DNA of 38,361 bases from Mucilaginibacter sp. (GTDB lineage: Bacteria > Bacteroidota > Bacteroidia > Sphingobacteriales > Sphingobacteriaceae). Each line of letters starts with the position of its first letter. The stretch's first letter is position 1. The notes under the pieces were generated by a model. That model was not told where the DNA came from. It did no database searches and was given only the letters and a program-made list of their open reading frames with translations. The stretch spans positions 1-38,361 of the forward strand of contig JAQBOH010000085.1 in NCBI GenBank assembly GCA_028288125.1. The letters run 5' to 3'. The position numbers and the translations under genes were made by a program. Shown piece after piece: positions 34,742-38,361 of the stretch.

Positions 34742-35974
34742 TTATTTATTCAAAACCACCAAATCGCAGCTGCTTCCAGGTTGCTGCGGCGTTTTATATA
34801 CCCCGTTTATAATTTGCACCGGATAAGTAAAATGCTTTTGCAAATGCGGTATATGCTCTAAAAACAAAGCCTGGTGCCCCATTGAAATATGATTAAATAT
34901 AACCAGGTGCTGATGCAATTGCCCCATATCGCCCACGTGAGGAACTACTGGTATCCCATGCTTTTTACATAGTAAACTTACTGTAATAAACTCACTTACG
35001 CCTCCTACCCTAACCGCATCAACCTGTATAAACGAGGCAGCACCTGTTTGCAAATAATTCTTAAAAATAATCCTGTTCGGAACATGTTCACCCAAAGCCA
35101 GCTTCACCGGCGCGATCGCATCGGCAAGGGTTTTATGCGCCAGCACATCGTCAGGATGGGTGGGTTCTTCGATCCAATACGGGTCCATGCTTTTAAGCTT
35201 GTTACAAATAGAAATGGCCTGCGGCAGGTTCCATTGCTGGTTGGCATCCAGCATCACCTTCACATCGTTACCGGCAACTTCCCTTACCATATGTGCACGG
35301 CGGATATCCCTTTCCGGATCAGCCGAGCCTACTTTCAGCTTCATGGCTGTAAAGCCTTCCGCGATAGCTTTTTTGCAGTTTTCACGCACGTTTTCGTCGG
35401 AATAATTGAACCAGCCGATCGAAGTGTCGTATCCCGGATAGCCCGATTGCAATATATCCTCGCGCAAAGCCTGTGTCGATCGCTGTGACCGGAGCATTTC
35501 AACGGCCTGCCCGGCTGTTAATTCGTCCTCGAGATAGGAAAGATCAAGCGTTGCAACAATCTGTTCGGGCGACAGATCTATTAACAGTTTCCATAAAGGC
35601 ACACCTCGTTTTTTAGCCCAAAGGTCATAACAGGCATTTGTGACAGAGGCAAGGGCCAGGTGCACCACACCTTTATGCGGCCCGAGCCATCTGAATTGCT
35701 GGTCGTTGGACAGTTGTTGAAACAAGCTGCCAAAATTAGCCATTATTTCTTCTATATCTTTGCCGGTTAACTTGCTGGCATAATAAAGCGCCGCCTTGCA
35801 CACCAGGTCGTTGCCTTCCCCCAAGGTAAAAGCAAAGCCTATACCTGTTAAGCCGCTGTCGTCAACTAAACTGGTTACTGCGTATGAATATAACGGATTT
35901 TGATGTACAGCGTCGCTGCCTGCGCTGCCATCCAAAGCATAACGTATATCGTCTACCTTAATCTGTTTTATCAT
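34742..35974 (-). CDS. fucD: Enolase-superfamily dehydratase, probable L-fuconate (L-galactonate) dehydratase
   Basis: The frame extends to 36130, but that part overlaps the upstream SDR gene and reads as non-protein (Arg/Ser-rich). ATG at 35972-35974 (410 aa) lies 2 nt after the SDR stop. Enolase-family residues are complete: KLKVG (Lys212, Lys214), VMLDANQQW (Asp243), WIEEPT (Glu269), LALGEH (Glu296), VPHVGD (His346), LEHIP (Glu373). SIGWFNYSDENV (185-196) and RWLGPHKGVVHLA (95-107) match Xanthomonas L-fuconate dehydratase as I recall, whose catalytic residues are offset by about 5. It dehydrates L-fuconate, and often L-galactonate, to a 2-keto-3-deoxy acid in the cytoplasm. Other acid-sugar dehydratases remain possible. 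Confidence 0.82.
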   Translation of the reverse strand: MIKQIKVDDIRYALDGSAGSDAVHQNPLYSYAVTSLVDDSGLTGIGFAFTLGEGNDLVCKAALYYASKLTGKDIEEIMANFGSLFQQLSNDQQFRWLGPHKGVVHLALASVTNACYDLWAKKRGVPLWKLLIDLSPEQIVATLDLSYLEDELTAGQAVEMLRSQRSTQALREDILQSGYPGYDTSIGWFNYSDENVRENCKKAIAEGFTAMKLKVGSADPERDIRRAHMVREVAGNDVKVMLDANQQWNLPQAISICNKLKSMDPYWIEEPTHPDDVLAHKTLADAIAPVKLALGEHVPNRIIFKNYLQTGAASFIQVDAVRVGGVSEFITVSLLCKKHGIPVVPHVGDMGQLHQHLVIFNHISMGHQALFLEHIPHLQKHFTYPVQIINGVYKTPQQPGSSCDLVVLNK

Positions 35975-35976
35975 AT

Positions 35977-36774
35977 TTAAATAAGATTTTCCTGTATGGG
36001 CTGATTGATGGGGCGGCGATAGCCTAATTCGGCGCCGCCGGTTACAGGAAGTATACAACCGGTAATAAACCTGGCATGATCGGATATGAGAAATAAACAA
36101 GCGTCCGCTACCACATCTCCTTCCGGACAATAACCAAGCGCATGTATTTCGTCGAGGTAGTTTTCAACCATTGCCGTATCCGGCTGCTGCTTGCTCCATG
36201 TACGCAGCATAGGGGTCCAAACCCCCGCAGGTGCAACCGCATTTACCCTAATACCAAAAGGCGCATAATCAAGCGCCATGGATTTTGTCAATGCATTTAT
36301 GGCGCCTTTGGTAGCGCTATAGGCCGCATGGATCTCCTGTCCGATATCCCCTACCAAACTTCCTGTGTTCAGGATATTTCCCCTGGTTCTTTTAAGCTCA
36401 TTGATACCGAATCTTGTTGTATTATAAACGCCTTTTACATTTACTTCAAAAAGACGGTCCCACTCGGCCTCTGTCGTATCATCGGCAGTTTTCGACGGAT
36501 TTGATATGCCGGCGTTATTATGGATCACATCTATTTTGCCGAATTTATTTATCGTTTCTGCAATTGCGCTTTTTATGTCATTTGCCTTTGATACATCGGC
36601 GCGGATAAAAATAATATCATTTCCCGGTAGCGTTGTAGCTGCCTTATGAATGCTTTCTTCTGAATCGGATATGATACTGAGCATTGCCCCGGCACTATGA
36701 TATAACCGGGCACATTCAAAGCCAATACCTTCGGTACCACCTGTTAAAAAAATTACCTTGTTTTTTAATAGCAT
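35977..36774 (-). CDS. SDR-family dehydrogenase, candidate L-fucose (L-galactose) dehydrogenase
   Basis: A 265-residue classical SDR: TGGTEGIG (11-18), an acidic residue after beta-2 (Asp37 in IISDSE, favouring NAD), HNNAG (85-89), catalytic Ser139 (NTGSLVG), Tyr152 and Lys156 (YSATK), and C-terminal TGCILPVTGGAELGYRR. It is the first gene of the unit and precedes the fuconate-dehydratase-like gene by 2 nt, so the two enzymes probably act in one pathway. Known L-fucose dehydrogenases, including HSD17B14-type proteins, are SDRs, so oxidation of L-fucose or L-galactose to the lactone is the leading guess. A later dehydrogenase step is equally compatible. It is divergent from araC and preceded by the PUL operator motif. 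Confidence 0.8.
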   Translation of the reverse strand: MLLKNKVIFLTGGTEGIGFECARLYHSAGAMLSIISDSEESIHKAATTLPGNDIIFIRADVSKANDIKSAIAETINKFGKIDVIHNNAGISNPSKTADDTTEAEWDRLFEVNVKGVYNTTRFGINELKRTRGNILNTGSLVGDIGQEIHAAYSATKGAINALTKSMALDYAPFGIRVNAVAPAGVWTPMLRTWSKQQPDTAMVENYLDEIHALGYCPEGDVVADACLFLISDHARFITGCILPVTGGAELGYRRPINQPIQENLI

Positions 36775-36879
36775 ATTATTAAGTGATCGTATGGGATGAA
36801 TTAAATTTTTTTTGCAAACAACCGGGTGGTTTATTCCCGGCTGCTATTGTTCGCGGTTTTATTGGTTGTTAGGCAGGAG

Positions 36880-36942
36880 CAAAAATAGCGGTGTGCAACC
36901 TGTGTTATAATAGGTAAAACATTTATTTTAATGGACTATTCG
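36880..36942 (-). promoter_or_regulatory. Predicted AraC-regulated promoter of the SDR-dehydratase-symporter unit
   Basis: On the minus strand TATTTTTG (36887-36880) is a perfect TAnnTTTG. It lies 23 nt from the bipartite motif, plus-strand reading TAGGTAAAAC (36911-36920) and TTTAATGGACTATTC (36927-36941). This matches the susC motif in 22 of 32 bases in the same register. The start site would be near 36873, with a leader of about 100 nt. No -33 TTG is present. Confidence 0.65.
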
Positions 36943-37076
36943 ATTTTAAACGGAAATAAAAAAATAAATGCCATTTATTTAAATAAGAATTACAAATGAC
37001 TATTTATAAGCAGGATAAGTGGTTGTTTTTATAAATTGTTTTATCTATTATAGCACATTAAATTATTAACCGCTAC

Positions 37077-37098
37077 TTTAATGGAATATTCCATTAAA
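37077..37098. promoter_or_regulatory. Perfect 22-bp palindrome upstream of araC, probable autoregulatory operator
   Basis: TTTAATGGAAT followed by its exact reverse complement, centred at 37087/37088 and ending 18 nt before the araC start codon. The left arm is the distal half-site (TTTAATGGA) of the PUL motif found at 36927 and 32904. A TAACC element (37067-37071) lies upstream as in the other sites. Binding near the start codon would block araC transcription or translation. Confidence 0.6.
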
Positions 37099-37116
37099 AA
37101 CCATAATTATTATTGA

Positions 37117-38019
37117 ATGAGCAGCAGCTTTAAAAAACGTGACGGCTTTGAGGGAGAAAGGTTGATCAGTATTCCCCAAAAAGTATGGAAAGATGTCAAA
37201 GAAAGATACCCTATACTTTTCCCCTTACATATAACACATATTGGCTATTTCCCTAAAGCCGCTTTTCATTACCGGGAGCGTAGAAAAGGCTGTGAAGACA
37301 ATATTCTTATTTATTGCCTGCAGGGGAAAGGCCATTACATTTTAGATAATAAACGTTTCGAAGTACATTCAAATCAATTTATATTACTGCCCGCCACTGA
37401 ATGTTATTTACGATACTGGTCGGATGAGCAGGATCCGTGGACAATATACTGGGTACATTTTACAGGCCATGACATAAATAGTTTTAACAAATCCCTTAAT
37501 TTAAATATTGCACAGGGACCCGTAAATGTCCCGTTCAATGAAAAAGCGATTGAAATATGGCAGAACATCTATCAGACGCTGGAAATGGGTTATAGCGTTG
37601 AAAACCTCTGCAGCGCCTGCTTTTGCCTGTATCACATGATCGCTACATTTTTATTCCCCGAACGCCATATCGCCATTGAGAAAAATGAGCAGGGCGACAT
37701 CATCACCCAAACAGTACTTAACATGCGCAATAATTTAAGCAAAAAGCTGACGGTAGAAGACATGGCGGTTATGCATCGGTTATCTGTATCACATTTTTCA
37801 AATCTCTTTCGCAAATCTACAGGCATGCCCCCGATTGATTATTTTATTCACTTAAAAATGCAAAAGGCTTGCCAGCTACTATATGCCAATGGCAGTAAAA
37901 TAAAAACAGTGGCTTCAGAAATTGGGTATGACGATCCTTATTATTTTTCAAGGATATTTAAAAAATTTATCGGCACTTCACCCGAACAGTACAGAATAAC
38001 AGCAAAAAATACAGGATAG
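37117..38019 (+). CDS. AraC-family transcriptional activator of the PUL
   Basis: 300 residues. The N-terminal part (about 35-165) is a cupin-type sensor domain (ILIYCLQGKGHYILDNKRFE, QFILLPATE, DPWTIYWVHFTG). The C-terminal part has two helix-turn-helix units: KLTVEDMAVMHRLSVSHFSN (210-229) with LFRKSTGMPPIDYFIHLKMQ, then SKIKTVASEIGYDDPYYFSR (260-279) with IFKKFIGTSPEQYR. This is typical of sugar-responsive AraC regulators that activate when the sensor binds a mono- or disaccharide. It is divergent from the SDR-dehydratase-symporter unit across 342 bp that carry its probable sites. No SusR-like or hybrid two-component sensor, nor sigma/anti-sigma pair, is present in the window, so it is the only local candidate regulator. 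Confidence 0.9.
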   Translation: MSSSFKKRDGFEGERLISIPQKVWKDVKERYPILFPLHITHIGYFPKAAFHYRERRKGCEDNILIYCLQGKGHYILDNKRFEVHSNQFILLPATECYLRYWSDEQDPWTIYWVHFTGHDINSFNKSLNLNIAQGPVNVPFNEKAIEIWQNIYQTLEMGYSVENLCSACFCLYHMIATFLFPERHIAIEKNEQGDIITQTVLNMRNNLSKKLTVEDMAVMHRLSVSHFSNLFRKSTGMPPIDYFIHLKMQKACQLLYANGSKIKTVASEIGYDDPYYFSRIFKKFIGTSPEQYRITAKNTG

Positions 38020-38020
38020 T

Positions 38021-38361
38021 TATTTCCATCCCAAAAAGGTAATAATCATCCTGCTGGTAAAGCCCAAAGGTCACCCTTGTATTTCCCAGGTTGTCGCCTA
38101 AATGGTATTGATACATAGGTAATGCCCATTTCGTTAAAACTGTCGCTTGAAGTGCCGCCCGTCAGCCGGTTCAGCTTATCATAGCTGTCGCATAGTTTGT
38201 ATTTAATGCCCCTGGCGTGCCGTAATACCGGTAAGCGATATTGCCGTTGTACTGCTTGCTGGTGCCGGTATTATAATACAGCTGCATGGCAAATAGCGGC
38301 TGGCTGCTGCTCAGCAGCAGCCCAGCTCGTTGTAGGTATAGCCGATACTTTGGAAAAAAGC
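38021..38361 (-). pseudogene. Decayed RHS gene fragment, continuing beyond the window
   Basis: Read on the minus strand from 38361, the DNA encodes RHS segments in changing frames: FFQSIGYTYNELG; then LSSSQPLFAMQLYYNTGTS and YNGNIAYRYYGTPG; then YDKLNRLTGGTSSDSFNEM; then YQYHLGDNLGNTRVTFG and QQDDYYLFGMEI, which ends at 38021. At least two frameshifts and an internal deletion of roughly 100 residues (between FNEMGITY and YQYHLGDN, compared with the intact RHS protein at 3458-8044) make it non-functional. It stops 2 nt from the araC stop codon. The 5' part lies outside the window. Confidence 0.8.

Noticed and set aside
35975-36130. N-terminal extension of the dehydratase by 52 residues
   Set aside because: It overlaps the SDR gene on the same strand and the residues (many Arg and Ser) read as a shadow; the ATG at 35974 starts the enolase fold directly.
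1-38361. CRISPR arrays, tRNA or rRNA genes
   Set aside because: No regularly spaced repeat-spacer pattern apart from the IS21-like repeats, and no cloverleaf or rRNA-like sequence was seen by eye.

Overview
The window looks like chromosomal DNA from a Bacteroidota bacterium, most likely a Sphingobacteriaceae such as Mucilaginibacter or Pedobacter. The evidence is a SusC/SusD polysaccharide utilisation locus (PUL), Bacteroidota-style RHS proteins, TAnnTTTG-type promoter boxes and lipoprotein signal peptides. The genus is inferred; no rRNA or other marker gene is present.

Layout. Positions 1-121 hold the multiple-repeat end of an IS21-like element. It runs into the 3' end of a membrane-protein gene (115-969, minus). 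A cysteine-rich, putatively metal-dependent protein follows (1173-1967, minus) with a strong hairpin upstream. A broken HTH gene (2158-2378) and a small intact XRE regulator (2451-2723) come next. Positions 2764-12371 (minus) form a compact five-gene unit: an RHS/YD protein without the RHS core, a Spy-like helical periplasmic protein, a large NHL-RHS protein whose variable tip looks like a serine lipase, a membrane protein in the immunity-gene position, and a broken small lipoprotein gene. Upstream lies an intergenic region of about 1 kb with a candidate structured small RNA. A three-gene HipBST-type toxin-antitoxin operon (13441-14968, plus) follows, preceded by three evenly spaced copies of a palindromic operator. 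A second decayed copy of the HTH gene lies at 14990-15240.

From 15241 to 38019 there is a complete PUL. An AraC-family activator (plus) diverges from a long minus-strand series: SDR dehydrogenase, L-fuconate-dehydratase-like enolase, sodium:solute symporter, SusC, SusD, two surface-glycan-binding lipoproteins, [terminator], double-domain esterase, GH95, GH27-like, GH36, second SDR dehydrogenase. The enzymes suggest release of alpha-linked D-galactose and L-fucose (or L-galactose) from an acylated glycan. They also suggest oxidative, non-phosphorylative catabolism of the L-sugar. Upstream of three transcription units (SDR-enolase-symporter, susC, and the esterase-GH unit) I find the same bipartite motif, each time exactly 23 nt from a TAnnTTTG-like box. 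This predicts a common regulator, probably the PUL's AraC protein.

The window ends in a frameshifted, internally deleted RHS remnant (38021-38361, minus) that abuts the araC stop codon.

Most noteworthy: (1) the phased operator/promoter architecture of the PUL; (2) the RHS protein with a lipase-like tip and its candidate membrane immunity protein; (3) HipBST with three operators and a Ser-Ile-Ser motif; (4) oxidative L-fucose-type catabolism built into a PUL; (5) a candidate three-hairpin small RNA.
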